A stretch of 64,000 nt of DNA from Celeribacter ethanolicus (GCF_001550095.1 NZ_LRUC01000018.1:62001-126000), one strand, 5' to 3'. Positions 8,954-17,603 are shown, counted from the stretch's first letter. Program-made: numbers and translations. Notes: generated by a model not told the origin, from the letters alone.

Positions 8954-9089
8954 ATGGGCCTCATCCCCTGATGACATCGCAAGTGGTCAACATAGCGAAA
9001 GCCCGACACATTCTCAACCACCGATGAGAGCGATAACATCCTGAAAACGCTGCGTCGCAGAAATGCCGGAAAAACCCGTCCGGCTGCGC

Positions 9090-9118
9090 TTGACGCCGGA
9101 GATGCCTTTCCTTAGGTT
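9090..9118 (+). promoter_or_regulatory. Candidate sigma-70 promoter of carA
   Basis: TTGACG and TAGGTT are separated by 17 bp. They end about 35 bp before the carA start, which is preceded by AGGAGA at 9139-9144. The -35 match is strong and the -10 match is weak. Confidence 0.4.
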
Positions 9119-9152
9119 CCGGCCAATTTTGCCCATATAGGAGAGTCGTGTC

Positions 9153-10322
9153 ATGGCATCTGGTCAAACCACCGGAAAACCAACCGCTTGTCTGGCCCTG
9201 GCCGACGGAACCATCTTCTATGGGAAGGGTTTCGGCGCGACGGGCACCACCACCGCCGAACTGTGCTTCAACACCGCGATGACCGGTTATCAGGAAATCA
9301 TGACCGATCCTTCCTATGCCGGGCAGGTCGTGACCTTCACCTTCCCGCACATCGGCAACGTCGGCGTGAACAGCGAAGACGAGGAGACCGCCGATCCGGT
9401 GGCCGCCGGCATGATCGTGAAATGGGACCCGACCGAGCCCTCTAACTGGCGTGCGCAGGACGAGCTTGGCCCCTGGCTTGCCAGGCACGGTCGCATCGGC
9501 ATGGGCGGCATCGACACTCGTCGCCTGACCCGCGCGATCCGCCAACAAGGCGCGCCTCATGTCGCCATCGCCCATGATCCGGACGGCAATTTCGACATCG
9601 AAGCGCTGGTCAAACAGGCGCGGGACTTCTCCGGTCTGGTCGGCCTCGACCTCGCCAAGGATGTGACCTGTGCGCAGTCCTATAAATGGGATGAGATGCG
9701 CTGGTCCTGGCCGGATGGTTTCCCGAAACGCGAAGGTAAAGGCTTCAAAGTCGTCGCCGTCGATTTCGGCGCAAAACGCAACATCCTGCGTTGTCTTGCC
9801 TCCGCAGGCTGCGATGTGACCGTGCTTCCCGCCACCGCCACTGCCGATGAGGTTCTGGCGCATACTCCGGACGGTGTATTCCTGTCGAACGGTCCGGGCG
9901 ATCCGGCGGCGACAGGCACATATGCCGTGCCGATGATCAAGGGCGTGCTTGAGAAAGACTTGCCAGTTTTTGGGATTTGCCTTGGGCATCAGATGCTTGC
10001 GCTCGCTCTCGGCGCCAAGACCATCAAGATGAACCACGGCCACCACGGCGCCAACCACCCGGTGAAGGATCTCGACACCGGCAAGGTGGAAATCACCTCG
10101 ATGAACCACGGCTTTACCGTCGACACCCAGACCCTGCCCGCCGGTGTCAAGGAAACCCATGTCTCGCTGTTCGACGGCTCGAACTGCGGCATTGCGGTCG
10201 AGGGAAAACCGGTGTTCTCCGTGCAATACCACCCGGAGGCCTCCCCGGGCCCGATGGACAGCTACTACCTGTTCGAACGCTTCGCTACCGCCATGGCCGA
10301 GCGCGCAGGCGCTCCGGCCTGA
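9153..10322 (+). CDS. carA: Carbamoyl-phosphate synthase small (glutaminase) subunit
   Basis: CarA hydrolyses glutamine and channels ammonia to CarB for carbamoyl phosphate, the entry to pyrimidine and arginine synthesis. The 389-residue product has the N-terminal CPSase small-chain domain (ACLALADGTIFYGKGFG... FNTAMTGYQEIMTDPSYAGQ). The C-terminal class I glutaminase has catalytic Cys276 in FGICLGHQ and the His/Glu of YHPEASPGP. AGGAGA at 9139-9144 supports ATG 9153. carB is not adjacent: a strong terminator follows, and the next gene is a glycosyltransferase. carA is therefore expressed apart from carB. Confidence 0.97.
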   Translation: MASGQTTGKPTACLALADGTIFYGKGFGATGTTTAELCFNTAMTGYQEIMTDPSYAGQVVTFTFPHIGNVGVNSEDEETADPVAAGMIVKWDPTEPSNWRAQDELGPWLARHGRIGMGGIDTRRLTRAIRQQGAPHVAIAHDPDGNFDIEALVKQARDFSGLVGLDLAKDVTCAQSYKWDEMRWSWPDGFPKREGKGFKVVAVDFGAKRNILRCLASAGCDVTVLPATATADEVLAHTPDGVFLSNGPGDPAATGTYAVPMIKGVLEKDLPVFGICLGHQMLALALGAKTIKMNHGHHGANHPVKDLDTGKVEITSMNHGFTVDTQTLPAGVKETHVSLFDGSNCGIAVEGKPVFSVQYHPEASPGPMDSYYLFERFATAMAERAGAPA

Positions 10323-10358
10323 GCGCGACAGAGCGCAGAACAGGGCACAAGAGGATGC

Positions 10359-10386
10359 AAAAGGCGGGGAGCTCCCCGCCTTTTTT
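10359..10386 (+). terminator. Intrinsic terminator of carA
   Basis: The near-perfect palindrome AAGGCGGGGAGCTCCCCGCC is followed by six or more T residues, about 36 bp after the carA stop. Confidence 0.92.
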
Positions 10387-10425
10387 GTGACGCGAACGGT
10401 TGATTTACCCGTTTTAAAGACGTGG

Positions 10426-10440
10426 TTAACCCCTTGTTAA
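10426..10440. promoter_or_regulatory. CtrA-type box TTAA-N7-TTAA
   Basis: TTAACCCCTTGTTAA fits exactly the consensus TTAA-N7-TTAA bound by the alphaproteobacterial cell-cycle regulator CtrA. It lies about 137 bp before the glycosyltransferase start. Regulation by CtrA is inferred, and a chance match is possible. Confidence 0.5.
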
Positions 10441-10498
10441 CCCTCCGTGACGCAAGTTGCCCACAAGGGGCTGGGGATAAACCTGATCGGGGGCATTC

Positions 10499-10562
10499 CG
10501 GACAGTCCCGATTTCGGACGGTCCTGATTTCAGACAGCCCTGTTTTCAGACGGTCGTAACCG
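10499..10562. repeat. Four tandem imperfect 16-bp repeats
   Basis: The units are CGGACAGTCCCGATTT, CGGACGGTCCTGATTT, CAGACAGCCCTGTTTT and CAGACGGTCGTAACCG, directly adjacent, at 10499, 10515, 10531 and 10547. Units 1-3 agree at most positions; the last is more diverged. The array ends 14 bp before the glycosyltransferase start codon, so it lies in the promoter or leader. Confidence 0.75.
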
Positions 10563-10576
10563 GGGTACGGCATCCG

Positions 10577-13078
10577 ATGTCCTTCGACAGGCATCCTCTC
10601 GTTCCGACCTTGACCCTGCACGCATCGCAGCGCTGCGATGCGGCCCCTGCCGCCACCTCCCCCCGACCGAACCGAAAACCGATCGGGCAGGTTCTTGTCG
10701 ACATGGGGGCACTCGCCGCCGAGGACCTGCTGCGCGCCACCGTGCTGCGCCAGCGCGAGGATGCGCGGATCGGCGACATCCTTCTGGCCCACGGCATGGT
10801 GAACGAAGCCACGCTGTATGAAGCGCTCGGACATCAGTATCACGCCGAGGTCGCCAATCTGATGCGTAGCCCCCCCGATGTGCGGCTGATCGACCGTCTG
10901 GGCGCCGATGTCTGCCTGCGCAAGGGCCTCCTGCCCTGGCGCCAGGCCGGGGGAACGGTGATCATCGCCTCCTGCCGCCCGGAAGAATTCGAAGGAATGC
11001 GCCCCCGGCTCACCGCAATCTTCGGACCGGTGCGCATGGCGGTTACCCCGGAAACCTCGCTGCACGAGGCACTGTTACGCTCGCGTCAGCGACGTCTGGC
11101 AAGCGCGGCGGAAACCCGCGTTGCCGCCCATGAGAGCTGCCGCGAAATGGATGTGCGCAAGCTCACCGGCGTACTCTCCTCGCTCGGTATGTTCGGCCTG
11201 CTGCTGTTTCTGCTGTCGCCGCTCATGGCCTCGATCCTGCTGACCGGCTGGGCGGTGCTGACCCTGCTGGTCGCCACCGGCCTGCGCCTTGCCGCCGCTT
11301 TCGCACAGGCCCGGACCGCGCGCTCCCGCAAATCCACCTTCGCCACACGCCGCGCCCGCAACGCCCTGCCCATTGTGTCGATCATGGTGCCGCTGTTCAA
11401 GGAGCGCGAGATCGCCACACGACTGATCAAACGTGTATCCCGGCTGAATTATCCGCGTGAATTGCTCGACATCTGCCTGGTGGTCGAAGAGGATGACACG
11501 ATCACACAAGACGCCATCGCCCATACCGACCTGCCGCGCTGGATGCGGCAGATCATCGTGCCGCGCGGCGGGGTCAAGACCAAGCCGCGGGCGCTGAATT
11601 TCGCCCTAGACTTCTGTCGTGGCTCGATCATCGGCATCTATGACGCCGAGGATGCCCCCGAACCCGACCAGATCCACAAGATCGTCGCTCATTTCGCCCA
11701 GACCGGGCCGGAAGTCGCCTGTCTGCAAGGGATTCTCGATTTCTACAACGCCCGCACCAACTGGCTGTCCCGCTGTTTCACCGTGGAATACGCAAGCTGG
11801 TTCCGGGTGATCCTGCCCGGTTACGAAAAACTTGGCCTGACCGTCCCCCTGGGCGGCACCACGCTGTTCTTCCGCCGCGAGGCGATTGAGGAACTGGGCG
11901 GTTGGGACGCCCATAACGTCACCGAAGACGCCGATCTCGGCATTCGTCTGGCCCGGCACGGCTACCGCACGGAACTCTTGCACACGGTGACCGAGGAGGA
12001 GGCGAACTGCCGTTTCTGGCCCTGGATCAAGCAGCGCTCGCGCTGGCTCAAAGGCTATGCCATGACCTACGCCGTCCATATGCGCAGCCCGCGCCGCCTC
12101 TGGTCCGATCTCGGTCCGTGGCGGTTCTTCGGAGTTCAGGCGCTGTTTCTCGGTACGCTGAGCCAGTTCGTCCTCGCGCCCTTCCTGTGGTCCTTCTGGA
12201 TGTTCCCTCTGGGCCTGCCGCATCCGATGCGTGCGGTGCTGCCGCACGACCTTCTTGTCGGGTTGGGCGGGATTTTCCTCCTATCGGAGGCGATCACCGT
12301 CGCCACCGGTATGGTCGCCACCTCGACACCCAAGCACAAATGGCTCTGGCCCTGGGTGCCGACTCTACATCTCTACTATCCGCTCGCCACGCTTGCGGCG
12401 CTCAAAGGGCTCTGGGAGATGATCACCAAACCCTATTACTGGGACAAGACCGCCCACGGGGTGCATGATCTCGGCTTTCATGAAGATCTGCCCGAGGAAG
12501 AACTCATGCCCGATCCTCCGCCATCGCACAGCCCGGATCGCCCCGCACCGTTGCTGCTGACCGGCACAAGCAGTGCCGCCGCCAAGACGTCACATCCTCC
12601 CATGAGCCGCCCCCTGATCCTCTATCCCACGGCCGCCTCCGTCGCCCTTGCCGAGGCCGCCGAGGCGCCGCGCGGCTTTGCCGAGCCCAGTACGGAATTC
12701 AGTGCCGGTTTCAGGGCCGGGTTCGCGGACAGCGCCCGGATCGAACAACAGGCCTTCGGAGCCCTGCCTGTGCCTGGCCGACGGCTCACATTCGGGCTCG
12801 ACATGACGCACAAACCGGAAAGCCCGGCGCTCAGACGCGCCCTGAATGCGGCCGTCATCGCCTTTGAGCCGGAGCGCCTGCGTCCCACTCCCAAACCCAA
12901 ACCCAAACCCGCCGCAGCCCCGCACGGCACCGAGGTCACACATCCCGCCGCCGTCAACGCCCCCGGCGCGCCCGACTGGGCCCATATCGCCGCCTTCGCC
13001 GAGAGGCCCATCTTCATTGCGCGCGCCGAAAAGGGGAGCCTGATGCCAGCGCCCCGGTTAAGAGGGATGACGGTTTAA
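10577..13078 (+). CDS. MshEN-like domain fused to membrane GT2 glycosyltransferase
   Basis: An 833-residue processive-type family 2 glycosyltransferase, probably making an exported polysaccharide. Residues ~34-165 (IGQVLVDMGALAAEDLLRA... GDILLAHGMVNEATLYEALG) have the paired helical pattern of MshEN/GSPII_E N-terminal domains, which in other proteins bind nucleotides such as c-di-GMP. Two membrane helices follow (~200-245). The GT-A core has the D356-A-E-D motif, T449-E-D451 and Q486-R-S-R489-W490, as in cellulose-synthase-like enzymes. Three or more C-terminal helices follow. A ~190-residue Pro/Ala-rich tail (KPKPKPKPA) is probably disordered. It resembles proteins annotated XagB. The start lacks a strong ribosome site. 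It stands alone, without visible partner genes. Confidence 0.88.
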   Translation: MSFDRHPLVPTLTLHASQRCDAAPAATSPRPNRKPIGQVLVDMGALAAEDLLRATVLRQREDARIGDILLAHGMVNEATLYEALGHQYHAEVANLMRSPPDVRLIDRLGADVCLRKGLLPWRQAGGTVIIASCRPEEFEGMRPRLTAIFGPVRMAVTPETSLHEALLRSRQRRLASAAETRVAAHESCREMDVRKLTGVLSSLGMFGLLLFLLSPLMASILLTGWAVLTLLVATGLRLAAAFAQARTARSRKSTFATRRARNALPIVSIMVPLFKEREIATRLIKRVSRLNYPRELLDICLVVEEDDTITQDAIAHTDLPRWMRQIIVPRGGVKTKPRALNFALDFCRGSIIGIYDAEDAPEPDQIHKIVAHFAQTGPEVACLQGILDFYNARTNWLSRCFTVEYASWFRVILPGYEKLGLTVPLGGTTLFFRREAIEELGGWDAHNVTEDADLGIRLARHGYRTELLHTVTEEEANCRFWPWIKQRSRWLKGYAMTYAVHMRSPRRLWSDLGPWRFFGVQALFLGTLSQFVLAPFLWSFWMFPLGLPHPMRAVLPHDLLVGLGGIFLLSEAITVATGMVATSTPKHKWLWPWVPTLHLYYPLATLAALKGLWEMITKPYYWDKTAHGVHDLGFHEDLPEEELMPDPPPSHSPDRPAPLLLTGTSSAAAKTSHPPMSRPLILYPTAASVALAEAAEAPRGFAEPSTEFSAGFRAGFADSARIEQQAFGALPVPGRRLTFGLDMTHKPESPALRRALNAAVIAFEPERLRPTPKPKPKPAAAPHGTEVTHPAAVNAPGAPDWAHIAAFAERPIFIARAEKGSLMPAPRLRGMTV

Positions 13079-13202
13079 AGTGGCTCGCCAAGCCATTGGG
13101 ACACCGCTTTTGCAGGACCTCAGGACAAGATACGGGCGCTGCACGCGCCTTACCTGTATCCAGTGCCTTCATCCGGTGCCGAAAGCTTAAAGGCGTGACG
13201 CT

Positions 13203-13847
13203 TTAGCGTTCCTTGTCCGCGTCGATTTTCAGACGGGTGATAAAGGCCTTGGAAATGTGATCCGACAATGCCTTGTGCGCCGCCTCGCCGTCGCCCGCCT
13301 CTATCGCGGACACGATCAGGTCGTGCTCCTTGATCGCTTCCTCGCCACGACCCTCGGCCGCCAGAGACGTGCTTGCCAGAAGCGCCATGGAGCGGTGCAC
13401 CAAGTCGAGCTGCTGCACGAGATACTTGTTGTGCGAGGCCAGATGGATCTGTTTGTGAAAGCGGCGGTTGGCACGGGACATATCGTCCGGGTGACCGATC
13501 AGGGCCCGGTCGTCCTCGACCATATCGCGCAGCACACGGACCTCCTCGGGGGTCGCATGCCGGGCAGCGAGACGCGCGGCCAGCCCTTCGAGTTCGGTAC
13601 GAACGACGTAGAGATCGGCCATCTGATTGTGATCGAGCGAGGCCACAATGAGTGAGCGCCCGTCGCGGCTCAGCATCGACTGGGTCTCCAACCGCTGCAA
13701 GGCCTCACGCACCGGGGTGCGCGACACACCGAAGCGCTCCGCCAGCTCGCTTTCCACAAGCCGGTCGCCCGGGCGGTAAATCCCGGTGTCGATCGCCTCG
13801 AGGATCATCTCATAAGCGTCTTTCTGGCTGGCACGCTGGTCTTTCAT
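13203..13847 (-). CDS. GntR-family transcriptional regulator (FCD/FadR subfamily)
   Basis: A 214-residue regulator. The N-terminal winged helix-turn-helix (~10-72) shows the GntR pattern IYRPGDRLVESELAERFGVS then RTPVREALQRLE. The C-terminal all-helical FCD domain (~80-205) holds the usual metal- or ligand-binding residues: Asp/His in RANRRFHKQIHLAS and His in AIKEHDLIVSAI. Such proteins generally repress catabolic genes for small acids. The target is not evident, because the divergent neighbour is a nucleotidase. A palindrome 26 bp upstream of the start could be its own operator. Confidence 0.92.
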   Translation of the reverse strand: MKDQRASQKDAYEMILEAIDTGIYRPGDRLVESELAERFGVSRTPVREALQRLETQSMLSRDGRSLIVASLDHNQMADLYVVRTELEGLAARLAARHATPEEVRVLRDMVEDDRALIGHPDDMSRANRRFHKQIHLASHNKYLVQQLDLVHRSMALLASTSLAAEGRGEEAIKEHDLIVSAIEAGDGEAAHKALSDHISKAFITRLKIDADKER

Positions 13848-13872
13848 CGGACGTCACTTTTCTCAATCGGGA

Positions 13873-13883
13873 TCAGGACCTGA
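13873..13883. promoter_or_regulatory. Palindrome TCAGGACCTGA, possible GntR operator
   Basis: TCAGG-A-CCTGA is a perfect inverted repeat about a single central base, 26 bp upstream of the GntR gene and in the divergent interval with the nucleotidase. Autoregulation is inferred. Confidence 0.3.
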
Positions 13884-13977
13884 CCATAGCCAGCCCCGCC
13901 CCCCGCGATCAAGCGCTAACATCCCCTCCGCCAGCCATCTGCTTGCATGTGCCGCAGGCTGCGCCTAACAGGGAGGC

Positions 13978-14631
13978 ATGGTAGCCGATCATTTTTCCCA
14001 TGTCAGAACCTGGGTCTTCGACCTCGACAACACGCTTTACCCGCCCGAGGCGGCACTTTTCGCGCAGATCGAGGTCAAGATGACCGATTGGGTCTCCCGC
14101 GAACTGAACGTCACTTCAGAGGAGGCGAACCGGCTGCGGCACACCTACTGGCGCGAATTCGGCACGACGCTCTCCGGCATGATGGCGAAACACGGCACCG
14201 ACCCGCTGCCTTATCTCAGCTATGTGCATGACATCGACTTCTCCGGGCTGTCGCGCGATGCCGAGCTGAAAGCCGCGATCACGGCCCTGCCCGGGCGCAA
14301 GATCGTCTTCACCAACGGTTCCGCGCCCTATGCGGAGCGCGTGCTGGAGGCGCGCGGGCTGACCGGGATTTTCAACGCGGTCTACGGCATCGAACACGCG
14401 GATTTCCACCCCAAGCCCCAGGCGGCCGCCTTCGATACCGTACTCGGTCGCGATGGGATCGACCCGCAAGCCGCCGCCATGTTCGAGGACGATCCGCGCA
14501 ATCTCGAAGTGCCGCATGCGCTCGGGATGAAGACCGTGCATGTCGCGCCCTTGCCGCTCGATCCGCCCGCCCCGCATATCCATCATCACACCGACGATCT
14601 GTCGGCCTTCCTGAGGGCCGTGACGGGCTGA
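13978..14631 (+). CDS. HAD-superfamily pyrimidine 5'-nucleotidase
   Basis: A 217-residue HAD hydrolase of the SDT1/PpnN-like pyrimidine 5'-nucleotidase group, predicted to dephosphorylate UMP/CMP-type nucleotides in the cytoplasm. Motif I is FDLDNTLYPP (nucleophile and acid/base Asp). Motif II is IVFTNGSA. The Lys of motif III is in HPKPQAAAF. Motif IV is MFEDDPRNL. The DLDNTLYP sequence with a helical cap after it is typical of this subgroup. CAGGGAGGC immediately precedes ATG 13978. The Asp/Asn spacing fits phosphatase rather than dehalogenase activity. It is divergent from the GntR gene. Confidence 0.87.
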   Translation: MVADHFSHVRTWVFDLDNTLYPPEAALFAQIEVKMTDWVSRELNVTSEEANRLRHTYWREFGTTLSGMMAKHGTDPLPYLSYVHDIDFSGLSRDAELKAAITALPGRKIVFTNGSAPYAERVLEARGLTGIFNAVYGIEHADFHPKPQAAAFDTVLGRDGIDPQAAAMFEDDPRNLEVPHALGMKTVHVAPLPLDPPAPHIHHHTDDLSAFLRAVTG

Positions 14632-14807
14632 AACCCGGCGGGCGACGGTTAACGCAAACTGCGACAAATCGCCGCCGTGACCGAAGCGCACACAGCCCTG
14701 TATCTGTCTCCGGTACACAAATGCGCACAAACCCGCGCAGCCCCACGCACAAACCTTTCGCACTGACTTCTACAGATCACACACGACCTCACAGCCGGAG
14801 CACGCAC

Positions 14808-15038
14808 ATGACCGACGCCGCCCTCGACACGACCAACGCTATCGACACTCACGACCACCACGAAGAAGGCCTTGCCACCACCCGTGGCGTCGTCCTCTTC
14901 CTTCTGTTCGTCGTCGTCGTGATCGCCGCCGTGATCTACGGCATGTTCGCCATCGGCCCCTGGGTGCTGGGCGTCACCGCCGTGGCCACCGTGCCGCTGA
15001 TCTACATCGTCCTGCTCGTCCTCACCGTCGGAAAATAA
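14808..15038 (+). CDS. Small two-helix membrane protein, unknown
   Basis: A 76-residue protein. An acidic/His-rich cytoplasmic N-terminus (THDHHEEG) is followed by two hydrophobic helices (VVLFLLFVVVVIAAVIYG and GVTAVATVPLIYIVLLVLTV). The frame is open to 14721, but ATG 14808 has GGAG upstream and removes a basic, non-coding-looking leader. The family is not recognised and no operon partner is close, since the next gene starts 120 bp downstream. It could be an accessory subunit of a membrane complex, but nothing shows which. Confidence 0.65.
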   Translation: MTDAALDTTNAIDTHDHHEEGLATTRGVVLFLLFVVVVIAAVIYGMFAIGPWVLGVTAVATVPLIYIVLLVLTVGK

Positions 15039-15157
15039 AGCGGCGCTGTCCCGGCGCCCGGAAAACGCCTGAGACAGCCTGCCCCTTGGACATTCCCCTC
15101 CTTTGCGCCTATCTCTTGGATACGCTTGAAAAGCGACCGCAGCGCAAAGGAGGTCTC

Positions 15158-16372
15158 ATGTCCGATCCAAGCACATCCCCGCAGACCGTTGACATCCTCG
15201 TTTCAGGCGGCGGCATCGCCGGTCTGATCGCGGCTGCGGCCTTTGGCGCCTCGGGCTTTCGCACCCTGATGGTCGATCCGACCCCGCCGGTTGTCACCGG
15301 CGACGAAGCGAGTTCGGACCTGCGCTCCACCGCCTTTTTACGCCCGGCCCGCGACCTCTTCGAGAAAATCGGCATTTGGGAGGCGCTCGCGCCACATGCC
15401 ACCCCGCTCGAAGCCCTGCGCATCGTCGACACCGTGGGTCGCCCCGCGACAATCCGCACCGAACGGCAATTCGAAGGCCGGGAGACGGGCGACGAGCCCT
15501 TCGGCTGGAACTTCCTCAACTGGGTGATCCGTCGCGAACTGGCCCGTGCCGTGCCGGACATTCCCAATGTCGAGCTGCGCTATGGCGTCGGCTTCAAGAG
15601 CCTGCTGACACGTTCTTCCGAGGCGATGGTGACCCTGACCGACGGCACGATGGTGCGCGCGAAACTCGTGGTGGCTGCCGACGGGCGCGACAGCCCGGTA
15701 CGCGAGGCCGCCGGAATCGGCGTCAAAACCACGCGCTACGGCCAAAAATCTCTGGCCTTCACCGCCACCCACGACCTGCCGCACAACAATGTCTCCACCG
15801 AGATCTACCGCGAAGGCGGCCCCTTCACGATGGTGCCGCTGCCGGACATCGACGACAAACCGGCCTCCGCCATCGTCTGGATGAACAAGGGCGCCTATGC
15901 GACCGAGCTTCTCAATCTGCCGCCCGACGCGTTCAACGCGGTGATGACCGAACGCTCTGCGGGTCTCTTTGGCGAAATGAAACTGGCGTCCGGACGGGCG
16001 ATTTTCCCGATCATCACCCGCGTAGCCGAACGCCTCGCCTCCGAGCGCGTTGCGATCATCGCCGAAGCCGCCCACGCCCTGCCCCCCATCGGCGCGCAGG
16101 GGCTGAATACCTCGCTCAACGATCTGGCCGAACTGCTGGCCCTCGCCGAAGCGCATCGCTCAGACCCCGGCACAGACGCCATGCTCGACACCTACGCGCG
16201 CAACCGTTTGAACGACATCTCCAAACGCGCCCGTGTCGTCGATCTGTTCAACCGGGTAACCCGCTCCGAAAGCGACATCCTGCAAATGGTGCGACTCTGG
16301 GGTCTCAAAGCGGTGCATGACGTCAAACCCGTGCGGATGAAGGTCATGCAGGCCGGGCTGGGACCGATCTGA
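15158..16372 (+). CDS. UbiH/UbiF/COQ6-family FAD-dependent hydroxylase
   Basis: A 404-residue flavin monooxygenase of the ubiquinone-biosynthesis hydroxylase family, which hydroxylates the ring of prenylated intermediates at the membrane surface. It has the dinucleotide motif GGGIAGLIAAAAFG (~14-28) and the DG motif VVAADGRDSPVR (~172). The second FAD motif is AEAAHALPPIGAQGLN (~303), where Glu replaces the Asp of the usual GDAAH. I recall that substitution as common in alphaproteobacterial UbiH-type proteins. AAAGGAGGT just before ATG 15158 is an ideal ribosome site, so the longer frame from 15086 is rejected. The ring position it hydroxylates cannot be read from the sequence. Confidence 0.88.
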   Translation: MSDPSTSPQTVDILVSGGGIAGLIAAAAFGASGFRTLMVDPTPPVVTGDEASSDLRSTAFLRPARDLFEKIGIWEALAPHATPLEALRIVDTVGRPATIRTERQFEGRETGDEPFGWNFLNWVIRRELARAVPDIPNVELRYGVGFKSLLTRSSEAMVTLTDGTMVRAKLVVAADGRDSPVREAAGIGVKTTRYGQKSLAFTATHDLPHNNVSTEIYREGGPFTMVPLPDIDDKPASAIVWMNKGAYATELLNLPPDAFNAVMTERSAGLFGEMKLASGRAIFPIITRVAERLASERVAIIAEAAHALPPIGAQGLNTSLNDLAELLALAEAHRSDPGTDAMLDTYARNRLNDISKRARVVDLFNRVTRSESDILQMVRLWGLKAVHDVKPVRMKVMQAGLGPI

Positions 16373-16383
16373 TCGCCGTTTCC

Positions 16384-16456
16384 TTTGTGCCTCTAAATAC
16401 TCACGGCGCGCGGGCGATCATCCGTGCGCCGTTTTGAGTATTTGGGGCAGCAAAGG
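16384..16456. terminator. Bidirectional terminator with mirrored GAGTATTT tails
   Basis: The hairpin ACGGCGCGCGG / CCGTGCGCCGT (16403-16413 with 16422-16432) is flanked on both sides by the same tail: TTTTGAGTATTTGGGGCAGCAAAG to the right, and its imperfect complement CTTTGTGCCTCTAAATACTC to the left. It lies between convergent genes. Confidence 0.85.
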
Positions 16457-16472
16457 AAACATCGGAGGAAAC

Positions 16473-17603
16473 TCAGCCGAGAACGTCGTCCAGAACAGCC
16501 TCCAGGCGCGCGACGGTTGCGTCCACATCGTAGAGCTTGTCGAGACCGAACAGGCCGAGACGGAAGGTCGAGAACCCCTCGCCCTCATCGCATTGCAGCG
16601 GCACTCCGGCGGCGATTTGCACCCCATGGGCAGCAAAGGCCGCGCCGGTCCTGATCATGGGATCGTCGGTGTAGCAGACCACCACGCCGGGCGCCTCGAC
16701 GCCTTCGGCGGCGACGGATTTGAACCCACGCCCGGCCAACAGGTGACGCACCCGGCGTCCCAGTTCCCATTGTGCCTCGGAGAGTTTGGCAAAGCCGTAA
16801 TCCTTGGTCTCCAGCATCGCGTCCCGGAAGGCCCGCAGCGCATCGGTCGGCATGGTGGCGTGATAGGCATGACCACCGCCGGTATAGGCCTCCATGATGG
16901 TCAGCCATTTTCCAAGGTCGATGGCAAAAGACGAGCTTTGCCGGGATTTCACCACTTCGGTGGCGCGGTCGTTCAGCATGACGAGCCCCGCAGACGGCTG
17001 CGCCGACCAGCCCTTTTGCGGGGCGGAGATCAGCACGTCGACACCGGTCTCCTTCATATCGACCCAAGCACAGCCGGAGGCGATACAATCGAGCACCATC
17101 AGCCCGCCGTGGTCATGGACGGCCTCCGAAAGCGCGCGGATATAGGCGTCCGGCAGGATCATGCCGGAGGCGGTTTCGACATGCGGCGCGAAGATGGCAG
17201 CGGGCTTCAAATCGCGGATTTTCGCAATGGCCTCCTCCAGAGGCGCGGGCAGGAAACCGGAGGTCGGTTCATTGCCGACCCGGCGCGCTTTCAGCACGGT
17301 CTGCGAGGCGGGGATTTGCCCCACGTCGAAGATTTGCGACCAGCGGAAGGAAAAGAAACCGTTGCGGATCACCATCACGTCCTCGCCGCCCGCAATCTGG
17401 CGGGCGACCGCCTCCATCGCATAAGTGCCGCCGCCGGGGACGACCACAGCCGTGTCGGCATGATAAACCTCGCAGAGCGTGGCGTGGATGTCGGTCATCA
17501 CCTTTTGAAAGGCTTTCGACATGTGATTGAGCGAGCGGTCGGTGAAGACCACGGAAAATTCGAGCAACCCGTCGGGGTCGATGTCGGTGCGCAATGCGGG
17601 CAT
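16473..17603 (-). CDS. Class V PLP-dependent aminotransferase (alanine/serine-glyoxylate type)
   Basis: A 376-residue fold-type I aminotransferase. The PLP lysine is in SAPQKGWSAQPSAG. The cofactor phosphate-binding and Asp regions are in VVPGGGTYAMEAVARQ and HGGLMVLDCIASG. The N-terminus FTDRSLNHMSKAF corresponds to the start of class V enzymes such as alanine-glyoxylate and serine-glyoxylate aminotransferase, though with Asp-Arg-Ser-Leu rather than the usual GP.N motif. Substrates cannot be fixed by eye; a glyoxylate-linked or aminoethylphosphonate-type role is possible. GAGGAGGTTCTC precedes ATG 17603. It is single in its transcript. Confidence 0.85.
   Translation of the reverse strand: MPALRTDIDPDGLLEFSVVFTDRSLNHMSKAFQKVMTDIHATLCEVYHADTAVVVPGGGTYAMEAVARQIAGGEDVMVIRNGFFSFRWSQIFDVGQIPASQTVLKARRVGNEPTSGFLPAPLEEAIAKIRDLKPAAIFAPHVETASGMILPDAYIRALSEAVHDHGGLMVLDCIASGCAWVDMKETGVDVLISAPQKGWSAQPSAGLVMLNDRATEVVKSRQSSSFAIDLGKWLTIMEAYTGGGHAYHATMPTDALRAFRDAMLETKDYGFAKLSEAQWELGRRVRHLLAGRGFKSVAAEGVEAPGVVVCYTDDPMIRTGAAFAAHGVQIAAGVPLQCDEGEGFSTFRLGLFGLDKLYDVDATVARLEAVLDDVLG

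Noticed and set aside
10411-10429. Second TTAA pair (TTAA-N8-TTAA) next to the CtrA box
   Set aside because: The spacing is eight, not seven, so it does not fit the CtrA consensus.
10499-10562. The 16-bp repeats as a mini CRISPR array
   Set aside because: Units are directly adjacent, imperfect and spacer-less; they lie in a promoter region and no cas genes are present.
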